Shown one piece after another: positions 26,237 through 34,701 of a stretch of 64,000 bases of DNA. The stretch spans positions 109,347 through 173,346 of the forward strand of contig DASVOS010000010.1 in the NCBI GenBank assembly GCA_036383255.1, read 5' to 3'. The notes beneath the pieces are model-generated. The model saw only the letters and a program-made list of their open reading frames with translations, searched no databases and was not told where the DNA came from. This stretch comes from Gammaproteobacteria bacterium. GTDB taxonomy: Bacteria > Pseudomonadota > Gammaproteobacteria > Natronospirales > REEB76. Position 1 is the stretch's first letter. Every line of letters starts with the position of its first letter. The translations under genes were made by a program, and so were the position numbers.

Positions 26237-27039
26237 GCGGCCCCCAAAATAGCGGGGACATCCTGAAGCGCATCCTCAAGGCCAAGGCCGAGGAAGTGGC
26301 GGCCGGCAGCGCCGAGCGCCCGCTCAAGCAGCTGCGGGCCGAGCTGGGGTCCGCGCCGGAGCCCCGGGACTTCCTGGGGGCGCTGCAAAGCGCGCAAGCC
26401 TCCGGCCGGGCGGGGGTGATCGCCGAGATCAAGAAGGCCTCTCCCAGCCAGGGCGTGATGCGCCCGCAGCTGGACGTGGCGGCGGTGGCGCGGAGCTATG
26501 CCGCCGCCGGCGCGAGCTGCCTCTCCATCCTCACGGACAAGGAGTTCTTCCACGGCGAGGCCGCCTGCCTCACGGCGGGCCGCGAGGCCTGCATGCTGCC
26601 GGTGCTGCGCAAGGACTTCATCATCGATCCCTGGCAGGTGTACGAGTCGCGGGTCATGGGCGCGGACTGCATATTGCTGATCGTGCGCGCGCTCGGCGAC
26701 GCGCAGCTCGCGGACCTGGCGGCGCTGGCCTCGGACTTAGGGATGGACTCACTGCTGGAGGTGCACGACGGGGAAGAGCTGGAGCGGGCGCTGGCCCTCG
26801 AGCCTCCCTTCGTGGGCATCAACAACCGCAACCTGGCAAGCTTCCACACGGACACGGGCGTGACGCTGGGGCTGCTGCCCCGCATCCCCGAAGGCTGCCT
26901 GGTGGTGACCGAGAGCGGCATCCGGACCCGCGATGATGTGCAACTGATGCGCCGGAACGGCGTGCATGGCTTTCTAATCGGCGAGACGTTCATGAGAGCG
27001 CCCGACCCCGGCGCCAAGCTCGCCGAGCTATTTGCCTAG
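26233..27039 (+). CDS. trpC: indole-3-glycerol-phosphate synthase
   Basis: 268 aa from ATG 26233. TIM barrel with the substrate block [15 protein letters not shown] (near residue 62), catalytic Lys in [16 protein letters not shown] (near 122), [17 protein letters not shown] near 195 and [15 protein letters not shown] near 225. It catalyses ring closure to indole-3-glycerol phosphate. It is monofunctional: no TrpF domain is attached, and trpF, trpB and trpA are not in the window. Last gene of the operon. Confidence 0.97.
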   Translation: MSGPQNSGDILKRILKAKAEEVAAGSAERPLKQLRAELGSAPEPRDFLGALQSAQASGRAGVIAEIKKASPSQGVMRPQLDVAAVARSYAAAGASCLSILTDKEFFHGEAACLTAGREACMLPVLRKDFIIDPWQVYESRVMGADCILLIVRALGDAQLADLAALASDLGMDSLLEVHDGEELERALALEPPFVGINNRNLASFHTDTGVTLGLLPRIPEGCLVVTESGIRTRDDVQLMRRNGVHGFLIGETFMRAPDPGAKLAELFA

Positions 27040-27046
27040 CCGCTGT

Positions 27047-28102
27047 TCAGCTCTTGAGCGAACTCATGTCGATGACGAACCTGTAGCGGACGTCGCTCTT
27101 CAGCATCCGCTCGTAGGCCTCGTTGATCTTCTGGATCGGGATCATCTCCACGTCCGAGACGATGCCGTGCTTGCCGCAGAAATCCAGCATCTCCTGGGTC
27201 TCAGCGAGGCCGCCGATCAGCGAGCCCGCCACGGACTTGCGGCCGCCCACCAGGGCGCCGGGGTTCAAGGGCGGCACCAGCGGGGTCATCTGTCCCACGA
27301 TCACAAGGGTGCCGTCGCGCTTCAGGGTAGCGACGTAGGGGTTCACGTCGTGCTCGTTGGGCACGGTGTCGAGGATGAGGTCGAAGCGGCCGGCCACGGC
27401 CTTCATCTGCGCCGGGTCCGTGGAGATGACCACGTGGTCCGCGCCCAGGCGCCGGGCCTCCGCTTCCTTGCCCGGTGTGCGGGTGAAGAGCGTCACCTCG
27501 GCGCCGAAGGCCTTGGCGAACTTGAGGCCCATGTGGCCGAGACCGCCCAGGCCCACGATGGCGAGCCGGGTGCCCTTGCCGGCCTTCCAGTGGCGCAGCG
27601 GCGAGTAGAGGGTGATGCCGGCGCACAGCAGCGGCGCCGCGCCCTTCATGTCCAGGTTCTCAGGGATGCGCAGCACGAACTTGCGGGAGGCCACGATGCG
27701 CTCGGAGTAGCCGCCCCGCGTGACGGACCGGTCCTGCCGGTCCAGGTTGTTGTAGGTGAAGGTCGCGCCTTCCACGCAGTACGGCTCCAGTCCCTCCCGG
27801 CAGGATTCGCAGCGCTGGCAGGAATCCACCAGGCAGCCCACGCCCACGAGGTCGCCGGGCTTGAAGTCCTTTACCTCCCGGCCCACTGCGGTCACGCGCC
27901 CCACGATCTCGTGGCCGGGCACGATGGGGTAGCGGGTGCGGCTCCATTCGTTGCGCGCCTGATGGATGTCGGTGTGGCAGACGCCGCAGTAGAGGATGTC
28001 GATGGCCACGTCGTCGGCGCGCAGGTCGCGGCGCTCGAAGTCGAAGGGGGCGAGGGGCGTGGTGGCGGACTGGGCGGCGTAGGCGCGGGTCGGCTGCGGC
28101 AT
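27047..28102 (-). CDS. zinc-dependent NAD(P) alcohol/aldehyde dehydrogenase (YahK-like)
   Basis: 351 aa medium-chain dehydrogenase. Catalytic zinc: C40 in ILYCGVCHTDIHQ and the downstream GHE of VPGHEIVG. Structural zinc: four Cys in CLVDSCQRCESCREGLEPYC (near residues 90-110). Rossmann turn: VGLGGLGHMGLKFAKAFGA near 179-197. The sequence is close to the YahK/cinnamyl-alcohol-dehydrogenase branch, which reduces broad-range aldehydes with NADPH. It is convergent with trpC at a spacing of 7 bp, so transcripts may overlap at their ends. Confidence 0.9.
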   Translation of the reverse strand: MPQPTRAYAAQSATTPLAPFDFERRDLRADDVAIDILYCGVCHTDIHQARNEWSRTRYPIVPGHEIVGRVTAVGREVKDFKPGDLVGVGCLVDSCQRCESCREGLEPYCVEGATFTYNNLDRQDRSVTRGGYSERIVASRKFVLRIPENLDMKGAAPLLCAGITLYSPLRHWKAGKGTRLAIVGLGGLGHMGLKFAKAFGAEVTLFTRTPGKEAEARRLGADHVVISTDPAQMKAVAGRFDLILDTVPNEHDVNPYVATLKRDGTLVIVGQMTPLVPPLNPGALVGGRKSVAGSLIGGLAETQEMLDFCGKHGIVSDVEMIPIQKINEAYERMLKSDVRYRFVIDMSSLKS

Positions 28103-28175
28103 GGGTCCTCCAAAAAAGTGAGGGCCGCGCCGCCGGGCGGCGCAGCCCTTTGCATCGAGGATTATAGGCCCGCGT

Positions 28176-28868
28176 TCAGCGGTGGGCGTGGGCGAGCTGG
28201 CGGCTCAAGGGGATGGTGACGTCGCTGTCCACGCGCGCGCCGTAGACCACGATGGTCTTGCCGGAGGCGCCAATGAGTCCCTGCTCCTCCAGCGCCTTCA
28301 GCACGCGGCCCGCCATCTCACGCGAGCAGCCGACGATGCGGCCGATCTCCTGGCGGCTGATGCGGATCTGCATGCCGTCGGGGTGGGTCATGGAGTCGGG
28401 CTGCTGGCACAGGTCCAGGAGCGTGCGGGCGATGCGGCCGGTGACGTCCAGGAACGCGAGGTCGCTGACCTTGCGGGTGGTGCGCTTGAGGCGCGCGACC
28501 AGCTGGCCGGCGAGGGCGAACAGCAGGTCCGGGTCGTTATGGGCGAGCTCGCGGAAGCGCGCGTAGCTGATCTCGGCGAGCTGGCATTCGCTGCGGGTGC
28601 GCACCCAGGCGCTGCGGGTCGAGTCCTCGGTGAACAGGCCCATCTCGCCGAAGAACTCGCCGCGGTTGAGGTAGGCCACCACGATCTCGTTGCCGTCCTC
28701 GTCCTCGACGATGACCGCCACCGAGCCCGCGATCACCAGGAACAGGCTGCTGGAGGCGTCGCCGGCGTTGACCACGGGCGTCTTGGCGACGAAGTGACGG
28801 ATGTGGCAATGGCTGACGAACCGGTCCAGGACCGGTATGTCGAACTTGCGCGGCTGATCTAGCGGCAT
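28176..28868 (-). CDS. crp: cAMP receptor protein family global regulator (Vfr/Clp type)
   Basis: 230 aa from ATG 28868 (MPLDQPRKFDIPVLDRF); the 113 codons open further upstream are not protein-like. N-terminal cyclic-nucleotide domain with GEFFGEMGLF near residues 73-82 and the R-S pair in TRSAWVRTRSEC near 90. C-terminal winged helix with the recognition segment ISRQEIGRIVGCSREMAGRV near 177-196. Overall closer to Pseudomonas Vfr than to E. coli CRP, with some Xanthomonas Clp features (GEMGLF). Ligand could be cAMP or, as in Clp, c-di-GMP; this cannot be settled by eye. Place next to trpC agrees with clp in Xanthomonas. Confidence 0.92.
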   Translation of the reverse strand: MPLDQPRKFDIPVLDRFVSHCHIRHFVAKTPVVNAGDASSSLFLVIAGSVAVIVEDEDGNEIVVAYLNRGEFFGEMGLFTEDSTRSAWVRTRSECQLAEISYARFRELAHNDPDLLFALAGQLVARLKRTTRKVSDLAFLDVTGRIARTLLDLCQQPDSMTHPDGMQIRISRQEIGRIVGCSREMAGRVLKALEEQGLIGASGKTIVVYGARVDSDVTIPLSRQLAHAHR

Positions 28869-29096
28869 GCGTTGGCGACCTGCAGATGCGAAACTCTTCA
28901 CTAACGTACCATGATAACCATCACGGTACTCTCGGGTATTTCCCCCGTCTTTCCCAAGCGCGCCCCAAGAATTCTCCTGGGAAAACAGTCGCTTATACGA
29001 CCCATCCGCGGCCGCCCATGTCGCTCCGGCGAGGGCCTGGATAGAATGGCGCGCCTTCGTGGGGCGCTGTCCAGCCGAGCTTGAGGGAAAACTTCC

Positions 29097-29372
29097 GTGT
29101 CCAAAATGAGTTTCTTGTACCTGGTGACCGGACTCATGGCCTGCGTGTACGGCGGGCTGCTGCTGTGGAGCGCGAAGAACGCGGGACAGGAGCCGGGCGC
29201 GGAGCACTGGCTCAACTCCGAGGAAGTGAAGAACAGCCGCTTCAACAACTTCGAGAACATGCGCTACATCATGAAGCCCGAGCGCAAGAACATCAGCTTC
29301 AGCCGCAGCAAGGGACGCGCCTATGCGATGCTCGCCATAGGCCTGGCTCTCATCGTCATGGCTTTCACTTAA
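29097..29372 (+). CDS. small two-helix membrane protein, unknown
   Basis: 91 aa from GTG 29097, chosen because GAGGGAA lies 8-9 bp upstream (ATG 29106 lacks a spaced site). One transmembrane helix near residues 6-24 (LYLVTGLMACVYGGLLLWS) and a second at the C-terminus (YAMLAIGLALIVMAFT), joined by a charged loop of about 50 residues with N-rich KNSRFNNFENMRYI. No family recognised. It is divergent from crp with 228 bp between, which would hold both promoters. Confidence 0.65.
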   Translation: MSKMSFLYLVTGLMACVYGGLLLWSAKNAGQEPGAEHWLNSEEVKNSRFNNFENMRYIMKPERKNISFSRSKGRAYAMLAIGLALIVMAFT

Positions 29373-29411
29373 AAGCGGCTGCGCCCGGCAGGGCGTGGGA
29401 TCGAAGGGAAA

Positions 29412-30062
29412 TCAGATCCAATAGGCCGTCGTCGTCATCACCTTCGACATGAGCTGCATGCAGGCGCACACCGGCGCCGGCAGCGGCCTGCCGCCGGCGC
29501 GCTCCGCCTCGGCGCCGTGGCGGGCCTCGTCGTCCCGCATCTGCTCGAGGATCGCGCGGCTGCGCCGGTCCTGTTCCGGCAGGCGCTTCAGGTGTCCATC
29601 GAGATGCCGTACCACCTGCCGCTCGGTCTCGCCCAGGAACCCCAGGCTTACCGCGTCGCCCGCGAGGCCCGCGAGCGCGCCCAGGGCGAAGGAGCCGGCG
29701 TACCAGAAGGGATCGAGCTTGCTCACCGAACCATCCAGTTCCTTGAGCCGCTGCTCGCACCAGGCGAGATGGTCCACCTCCTCGTCGGAGGACTTGGCCA
29801 TGGCGGCCTGCACCTTCGGGTCCCGCGCCATGAAGGCCTGGCCCTGGTAGAGGGCCTGGGCCGCGATCTCGCCGGCGTGGTTCACGCGCATGAGGCGCGC
29901 CGCTTCCTGGCGCTGCGCCTCGTCCAGCTCATCCGCCAGCGGCAGCTTCGCCGCCGGGTTGGGCCGCGCCGCCGCCCGCACGCCGCCGCCGGTGGAGGTG
30001 CGCAGGGCATGCTCCAGCTCGGAGAGCACTTTGTCGAAGGGCGTCAGGCGGCGGGTGGTCAT
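29412..30062 (-). CDS. coq7: ubiquinone biosynthesis hydroxylase Coq7
   Basis: 216 aa from ATG 30062 (MTTRRLTPFDKVLSELE). Di-iron carboxylate protein: E-x-x-H ligands in RVNHAGEIAAQALYQGQ (near residue 60), SSDEEVDHLAWCEQRLKELD near 93, and the second half ERQVVRHLDGHLKRLPEQD and DDEARHGAEAE. It carries out C6 hydroxylation in ubiquinone synthesis and replaces UbiF in many gammaproteobacteria. Together with ubiH and ubiI at 49-51 kb, the aerobic hydroxylases of the pathway are represented. It lies beside crp and a VOC gene. Confidence 0.93.
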   Translation of the reverse strand: MTTRRLTPFDKVLSELEHALRTSTGGGVRAAARPNPAAKLPLADELDEAQRQEAARLMRVNHAGEIAAQALYQGQAFMARDPKVQAAMAKSSDEEVDHLAWCEQRLKELDGSVSKLDPFWYAGSFALGALAGLAGDAVSLGFLGETERQVVRHLDGHLKRLPEQDRRSRAILEQMRDDEARHGAEAERAGGRPLPAPVCACMQLMSKVMTTTAYWI

Positions 30063-30088
30063 GCACCGAATTATATGCCCGGTGCAGG

Positions 30089-30424
30089 TCACCTGTTCGA
30101 GAGCTGGATCGGGTTGCCGTCCGGGTCCTTGCCGTCGCAGAGGCAGAAATCTCCCGCATCCCGGACCTTGCCGAAGCGGGCGCCCCTGGCGACGAGTTTC
30201 GCCCGCAGGGCGGTCACATCCTTGGCCTGGAACACCAGCTTTGGGCCCTTGCGGCCGGGCGAAGCGGGGCCGGAATGCAGGGCGACCCGTGTGCCACCGG
30301 CGGCGAATTCCTTCCAGCCCTTCTCGTCCGTGACCTGCTTGAGGCCCAGCACCTTCCCGTAGAAGGTGCTCATGGCGTCCATGCGGGCCGTGAACAGGAT
30401 CACGCGTGCCATCTTCATCGCCAT
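30089..30424 (-). CDS. VOC-family (glyoxalase-like) protein
   Basis: 111 aa single-domain vicinal-oxygen-chelate protein: ARVILFTARMDAMSTFYGKV near residues 6-25, a central VALHSGPAS, and the closing strand FCLCDGKDPDGNPIQLSN. The His/Glu metal positions are only partly present, so activity is uncertain. It starts upstream of coq7 on the same strand (27 bp apart) and probably shares its transcript. Confidence 0.82.
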   Translation of the reverse strand: MAMKMARVILFTARMDAMSTFYGKVLGLKQVTDEKGWKEFAAGGTRVALHSGPASPGRKGPKLVFQAKDVTALRAKLVARGARFGKVRDAGDFCLCDGKDPDGNPIQLSNR

Positions 30425-30569
30425 CCCCCTATCAGGCCGGTAATAGCCAATGGCGATTATAGGCCGCAGCTCAGCCCGCTATTTCCTCGGCGAACTGGAT
30501 GAGACACCCGCCGATCGACGAAGGCGAACTTCTTGGTACCGTCACGCCGCCAGGAAGCGAAAGATGCGT

Positions 30570-31100
30570 TTAGGCCCTCCGCGCCGCCATGAAACGGCTG
30601 TTACGAAGCAGTGCTGCGGAAACCAGCGACACCAGCACGCCGACGGGGAAGATCTCGATGAAGGTCATGGGCAGGCGGTAGAGCGGGTTCGCGTACTGCA
30701 GCTTGAACTCCTCCATCTGGGTCACGACCTTGTCCAGCGCGGCGCCGGTGACGCCCTGGGCCTTCTGCTGGGCGATGATGCCGTTGGCATAGGCCGTGGC
30801 GAAGTCCATGTGGGTGGCGGCGACGGCGGCCTCCCAGGCCGCCACGTAGATGAGGCCGGCCACGAAGCTGATGCCGAGCCCCAAGCCGAAGGCCGGCCAG
30901 AAGCGGATCACGCCACCCTGGTCGCGGTCGCGGCGGCGCTTGATGGCCACGAACACCATGCTCAGGGCCACCAGCATCAGGAGGTAGCCCACCACCATCC
31001 CCAAGGGGCCGGCGATGTGCATGGTGGTGGCGATGATGGACAGCGGCACGCCGACCAGGAGGCCGGCGATGAGGCCATAGACGAGGATCATGCGGATCAT
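30570..31100 (-). CDS. DUF4199-like membrane protein
   Basis: 176 aa, four transmembrane helices (about 5-25, 32-52, 67-88, 145-165). A soluble loop between helices 3 and 4 holds the conserved-looking MEEFKLQYANPLYRLPMTFI. The layout with an MR-x-IL-x-YGLIAG start matches DUF4199. The function is unknown. The LuxR-type regulator gene lies 97 bp upstream on the same strand. Confidence 0.72.
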   Translation of the reverse strand: MIRMILVYGLIAGLLVGVPLSIIATTMHIAGPLGMVVGYLLMLVALSMVFVAIKRRRDRDQGGVIRFWPAFGLGLGISFVAGLIYVAAWEAAVAATHMDFATAYANGIIAQQKAQGVTGAALDKVVTQMEEFKLQYANPLYRLPMTFIEIFPVGVLVSLVSAALLRNSRFMAARRA

Positions 31101-31197
31101 GGGTTCACTCCCCTAGTTTCAGGTGGCGCCATTCGGCGCCTTCCAAGTTCCCCGGACAATCGCCCAAACGGATGATTCTTGGCGGATCACCCTAAAT

Positions 31198-31644
31198 TCA
31201 AGGCAGAAGACCCAATTCCCTCGCTCTGTTGATGGCATCCGTGCGGCGTTTCGCTCCCAATTTCTCGAACAGCCGCGCGGTGTGGGTCTTAACGGTGTTG
31301 GGCGAGACCGAGAGGCGCTGGGCGATCTCCTTGTTGGAGCGGCCCGCCGCCAGCTCCTGCAGCACCGACAGCTCCCGCGGGCTGATCCCCAAGGTCTCCA
31401 GGGCCTTGGGGTTGCCGTCGAAGGGCGCCGCCTGGGGCGCGCTACGGAACAGCCGCGCGCCGAGCCAGGCGCCCAGGGCCAGGAAGGCCACGGCGATGAG
31501 CGTGACGAAGATGTCGAAAGAGTAGGTGCGTGCCAGGCGCTGGAAATCGAGCCAGCTCAGGGCGAAGGCGCCGGCCGCCAGCAGCGTGCCGTACAGCAGG
31601 ACCTGCGCCACGGTGGAAGATAGGGCTGTGCGAGGCATAGCCAT
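31198..31644 (-). CDS. membrane-anchored LuxR-type transcription regulator
   Basis: 148 aa. Two transmembrane helices (about residues 13-30 and 43-63) precede a GerE/LuxR helix-turn-helix: ISPRELSVLQELAAGRSNKE, then IAQRLSVSPNTVKTHTARLF near 105-124. There is no receiver or ligand-binding domain, so the signal must come through the membrane part or a partner. The DUF4199 protein is the obvious partner by position; this pairing recurs in other proteobacteria as far as I recall. It is followed upstream by repeat copy C. Confidence 0.82.
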   Translation of the reverse strand: MAMPRTALSSTVAQVLLYGTLLAAGAFALSWLDFQRLARTYSFDIFVTLIAVAFLALGAWLGARLFRSAPQAAPFDGNPKALETLGISPRELSVLQELAAGRSNKEIAQRLSVSPNTVKTHTARLFEKLGAKRRTDAINRARELGLLP

Positions 31645-31659
31645 ATGCCTATAGGTTAT

Positions 31660-31797
31660 CCCTAAAACGATGGATTTTGCTTCCTAGCGAGGCGCGCGAG
31701 GCGAGCAGGAGGGAGTGCACTCCTGGTGTGCATGACCGACTGCGAGTCCGAAGCGCAACGAAGCTAGGGAGCAAAAGACGCGTTTTGCCGGTAACGC
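31660..31797. repeat. dispersed palindromic element, copy C
   Basis: Left side CTAAAACG-ATGGATTTTG-CTTCCTAGC, right side GCTAGGGAGCAAAAGACGCG and TTTTG, closing a core of about 75 nt with an apical palindrome GGAGTGCACTCC. The core is the reverse complement of copy B; the outer landmarks (AAACG, GGATTTTG, CAAAAGAC, CGTTT) are those of copies A and D. It contains the stop codon and last codons of the Fe-S protein gene at 31764. Confidence 0.75.
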
Positions 31798-33047
31798 GTG
31801 GTGATATCCAAACCTGGACGGTACAGCGCGTCCGGCAGTTGCTGCGCCAGCACCTCGATGGGATGCAGCACCGCGATGTTCACGCCGCGCCGCGTGAGGG
31901 CGGCCTTGAGGTGCAGTGCGCAGCCCACGTTGGAAGTGATGAGCACGTCCGGCTTCTGCTCCTGGATCACGGCGGCGTAGGCGTCCGCGAAGGCGTCGGC
32001 CTTCTCCGGCTCCGTGAGCATGTAGCTGCCGGCGGCGCCGCAGCAGCCCAGGCTCGCGGGCAGGGGCTTCACCTTGAGCTCCGGGATGAGCTTGAGCATG
32101 TCCACCGCGGCCTTCTCGGCGCGCAGCACGTTGCGCAGGGTGCAGGGGGACTGCACCAGGGCGCGGGCCTTCCAGGGCTTGAACTCGATCTTCGGCAGCA
32201 CGGGGTGGCGCATGAGCCAGGCGCCGATGTCCTGGGCGCGCAGGGCGAAGGCCATGCCATCCGGCCCCGCCACCTGGTCGTACTCCTGCAGGCTCGCGGT
32301 GCAGCCGCTGGCGGTGCCGAGGATCGGCGCATCGCCCGTGAAGGCCGCGAGGTTCGCGCGGGCGAGACGCGCCGCCTGCTCAGGCCGTCCCGCGTGCTGA
32401 TCCAGGGCGCCGCAGCAGCCCTGGCCTTCCGGGATGCGCACCTCGATGCCCAGCGCGTTCAGCAACGCGATGGCGGAGGCGGTGATCTGGGGCTGGCTCA
32501 TGTCCGCCACGCAACCCAGGAACAGGGACACGCTCTCGCCGCTGGCCTTGCGGGGCTCGTAGACCGGGTCCCAGTGCCGGGGCTTCGGCGGCTCCGGCAG
32601 GAGACGCGCGAGGCGGCGCCAGGACTTCGGACCCGATTTCTGCACCCAGGCCGTGATGCCGAGCCGCTCCGAGAGACGCAGCAGGCGGTGCAGCAGGCGG
32701 CGGCGCAGGTTGCTGCGCACCGCCCAGGCGAAGAGCCGGGCGTGCAGCGGCTCGCCGTGGCCGCGGCGCTCCAGTTCCAGGCGCGCCGCGTCGATGAGCT
32801 TGCCGTAGGGCACCTCCGCCGGGCACACCGCCTCGCAGGCGCGGCAGGCCAGGCACTGGTCCAGGTGCGCCTCCAGGCGCGGGGTGATCTCCAGGGCGCC
32901 GGTGGCGAGCCCCTGCATGAGGGAGATACGTCCACGGGGCGACTCGCCTTCGTCCTTGCTGGCCTTATAGGTGGGGCAGTGGGGCAGGCAGAGCGCGCAT
33001 TTGACGCACTTGTCGGCATCGGCCAGGGGGAAGGCGGGGGCGGACAT
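31764..33047 (-). CDS. GlcF-like iron-sulfur oxidoreductase subunit
   Basis: 427 aa from ATG 33047 (MSAPAFPLADADKCVKCALC). Two 4Fe-4S motifs: CVKCALCLPHCP near residues 14-25 and CLACRACEAVCP near 64-75. Then two CCG (heterodisulfide-reductase) domains with GCCGALDQHAG near 222 and LGCCGAAGSY near 335. It matches the Fe-S subunit of glycolate/lactate-type dehydrogenases, but no FAD subunit (GlcD) or LutB lies nearby, so the partner is unknown. The last seven codons (QNASFAP) are encoded inside repeat copy C. Confidence 0.85.
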   Translation of the reverse strand: MSAPAFPLADADKCVKCALCLPHCPTYKASKDEGESPRGRISLMQGLATGALEITPRLEAHLDQCLACRACEAVCPAEVPYGKLIDAARLELERRGHGEPLHARLFAWAVRSNLRRRLLHRLLRLSERLGITAWVQKSGPKSWRRLARLLPEPPKPRHWDPVYEPRKASGESVSLFLGCVADMSQPQITASAIALLNALGIEVRIPEGQGCCGALDQHAGRPEQAARLARANLAAFTGDAPILGTASGCTASLQEYDQVAGPDGMAFALRAQDIGAWLMRHPVLPKIEFKPWKARALVQSPCTLRNVLRAEKAAVDMLKLIPELKVKPLPASLGCCGAAGSYMLTEPEKADAFADAYAAVIQEQKPDVLITSNVGCALHLKAALTRRGVNIAVLHPIEVLAQQLPDALYRPGLDITTRYRQNASFAP

Positions 33048-33080
33048 ATATCGGTAGATAGTAGCGAGAAAAGGAGAGTG

Positions 33081-33164
33081 GCGGGGCAGGACAGCCCCGC
33101 GAAGGCGAGTCCGGGCTTGCCCCGGATCTCGCCGCATTTGGAAAATCCAGGGACGGATTTTCCA
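33081..33164. repeat. array of three hairpins (array E)
   Basis: Consecutive perfect or near-perfect stems: GCGGGGC/GCCCCGC (33081-33100), GGCGAGTCCGGG/CCCGGATCTCGCC (33104-33133), and TGGAAAATCC-AGGGAC-GGATTTTCCA (33139-33164). It fills the space between the Fe-S gene and the divergent ferredoxin gene. The last hairpin has a relative at 60810-60837. Confidence 0.65.
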
Positions 33165-33237
33165 GAGGTACGACAGGTCCCGGCGGGCTTGGCCGACGGG
33201 AGTAGAATTGGAGATTCGGAGTCTCTATATAGAAGCC

Positions 33238-33555
33238 ATGTCCTACTACCGCCACCACATCTTCTTCTGCACCAACCAGCGGCACGACGGATCCCCCTGC
33301 TGCCAGGACCACGGGGCCGACGCCCTGCGGGAGTACGCCAAGAAGCGGGTGAAGGAGCTCGGCCTCGCCGGCCCGGGCGGGGTGCGGGTCAACAAGGCCG
33401 GCTGCATGGACCGCTGCAGCGAGGGCCCGGTGGCCGTGGTCTACCCCGAAGAGGTCTGGTACACCTATGCGGACCAGGACGATATAGAAGAGATCGTGAC
33501 CGAGCATCTCAAGAACGGCCGCATCGTCGAAAGGCTGCGCCTGCCGAGCCGTTAA
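33238..33555 (+). CDS. thioredoxin-fold [2Fe-2S] ferredoxin
   Basis: 105 aa from ATG 33238 (MSYYRHHIFFCTNQRHDG). It has the four-Cys pattern of the thioredoxin-like 2Fe-2S family: C11 and C20/C21 in FCTNQRHDGSPCCQ, then C57 and C61 in KAGCMDRCSEGPVAVVYPE. Related proteins carry electrons in NuoE-like and HoxE-like contexts, but stand-alone copies are common beside rplM in this group of bacteria. It is divergent from the Fe-S oxidoreductase. Confidence 0.88.
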   Translation: MSYYRHHIFFCTNQRHDGSPCCQDHGADALREYAKKRVKELGLAGPGGVRVNKAGCMDRCSEGPVAVVYPEEVWYTYADQDDIEEIVTEHLKNGRIVERLRLPSR

Positions 33556-33636
33556 GCGCCTGATTTTGAAGCCTTAATCCCGCTCGTCCCCGGCCCTTCC
33601 CGGCCCCCTCCGGAGGCCAAAAAATCGCCTAAGCGC

Positions 33637-33665
33637 TTGAAAGACAAGGGTCTCCCCGGTAAGAT
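33637..33665 (+). promoter_or_regulatory. sigma-70-type promoter of rplM-rpsI
   Basis: TTGAAA (33637-33642), 17-bp spacer, TAAGAT (33660-33665), 49 bp before the rplM ATG. Transcription would start near 33672 inside a GC-hairpin plus T-stretch (GCCGGCTCTTTTT) that may belong to the L13 autoregulatory leader. Confidence 0.55.
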
Positions 33666-33714
33666 TGCCGGCTCTTTTTCGACCCCATTTGGCCTTGCCC
33701 GGAGTTTCAGGTCC

Positions 33715-34143
33715 ATGAAGACGTTTTTCGCCAAGAACGAGACCGTAAAGCGCGACTGGTACGTGGTCGACGCCTCCGGCAAGACCCTCGGCCGCCTGTC
33801 CGCCGAGATCGCCCGCCGCCTGCGCGGCAAGCACAAGCCCGAGTACACCCCGCACGTGGACACCGGTGACTACATCGTGGTGATCAACGCCGGCAAGGTC
33901 GCCGCCACCGGCAACAAGATGACCGACAAGATGTACCACTGGCACACCGGCTACATCGGCAACATGAAGCACACCAGCCTCGGCAAGATGCTGCAGGAGC
34001 ACCCCGAGCGCGCCATCGAGATCGCGGTGAAGGGCATGCTGCCCAAGAACCCGCTGGGCCGCGCCATGTTCAAGAAGCTCAAGGTCTACGCCGGCGCCGA
34101 CCACAAGCACACGGCCCAGCAGCCCCAGAAACTCGACATCTAA
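33715..34143 (+). CDS. rplM: 50S ribosomal protein L13
   Basis: 142 aa from ATG 33715 ([20 protein letters not shown]). L13 blocks: [20 protein letters not shown] near residues 22-41, [16 protein letters not shown] near 48-63, and [20 protein letters not shown] near 110-129. Assembles early on 23S rRNA. Forms the conserved two-gene operon with rpsI (25 bp apart). Confidence 0.98.
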   Translation: MKTFFAKNETVKRDWYVVDASGKTLGRLSAEIARRLRGKHKPEYTPHVDTGDYIVVINAGKVAATGNKMTDKMYHWHTGYIGNMKHTSLGKMLQEHPERAIEIAVKGMLPKNPLGRAMFKKLKVYAGADHKHTAQQPQKLDI

Positions 34144-34168
34144 CTATTCAATCCAGAGAACACTGAAA

Positions 34169-34561
34169 ATGGCAGCCACTGCAAACTACGGCACCGGTCG
34201 TCGCAAGACGGGCAAGGCCCGCGTCTTCATCAAGTCCGGCCGCGGCCGCATCATGATCAACGGCAAGCCGCTGGACGAGTACTTCGGCCGCGTCACCGCC
34301 CGCATGATCGTGCGCCAGCCGCTCGACGTACTGAAGATGAACGAGTCGGTGGACGTGGACGTGACCGTCGAGGGCGGCGGCACCACCGGCCAGGCCGGCG
34401 CCATCCGCCACGGCCTGACCCGCGCGCTCATCGAGTACGACGAGGCCAACCGCTCGCCGCTGCGCAAGGCCGGCTTCGTGACCCGCGACGCCCGCGCCGT
34501 GGAGCGCAAGAAGGTCGGCCTGCACAAGGCTCGCCGCGCGCCGCAGTACAGCAAGCGTTAA
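34169..34561 (+). CDS. rpsI: 30S ribosomal protein S9
   Basis: 130 aa. Starts [20 protein letters not shown] and ends with the very basic tail [17 protein letters not shown] whose C-terminal Arg reaches the P-site tRNA. Conserved [18 protein letters not shown] near residues 73-90. Followed 28 bp later by tRNA-Gln. Confidence 0.98.
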   Translation: MAATANYGTGRRKTGKARVFIKSGRGRIMINGKPLDEYFGRVTARMIVRQPLDVLKMNESVDVDVTVEGGGTTGQAGAIRHGLTRALIEYDEANRSPLRKAGFVTRDARAVERKKVGLHKARRAPQYSKR

Positions 34562-34589
34562 TAGAGCGATCCCGTCAGAGCTAGGTTAT

Positions 34590-34663
34590 TGGGGGATCGT
34601 CTAGCGGTAGGACTGCGGACTCTGACTCCGCCAACCTAGGTTCGAATCCTAGTCCCCCAGCCA
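34590..34663 (+). tRNA. tRNA-Gln (anticodon CTG), CCA encoded
   Basis: Cloverleaf folds completely: acceptor TGGGGGA/TCCCCCA, D-arm GTC/GAC, anticodon stem GCGGA/TCCGC with loop CTCTGAC (anticodon CTG), T-arm CTAGG-TTCGAAT-CCTAG, discriminator G and genomic CCA. It begins with U1-A72, a Gln-tRNA identity feature. Lies directly after rpsI and may be co-transcribed. Confidence 0.96.
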
Positions 34664-34668
34664 ATGAG

Positions 34669-34700
34669 AAGGCCCTGCGAATGCAGGGCCTTTTTATTTT
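34669..34700 (+). terminator. rho-independent terminator after tRNA-Gln
   Basis: AAGGCCCTGC-GAAT-GCAGGGCCTT followed by TTTATTTT; a 10-bp perfect stem. Ends the rplM-rpsI-tRNA transcript. Confidence 0.9.
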
Positions 34701-34701
34701 A

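Noticed and set aside
28869..29207. 113-codon N-terminal extension of crp
   Set aside because: Composition is unlike protein, it overlaps the divergent small gene region, and the family length fits ATG 28868.
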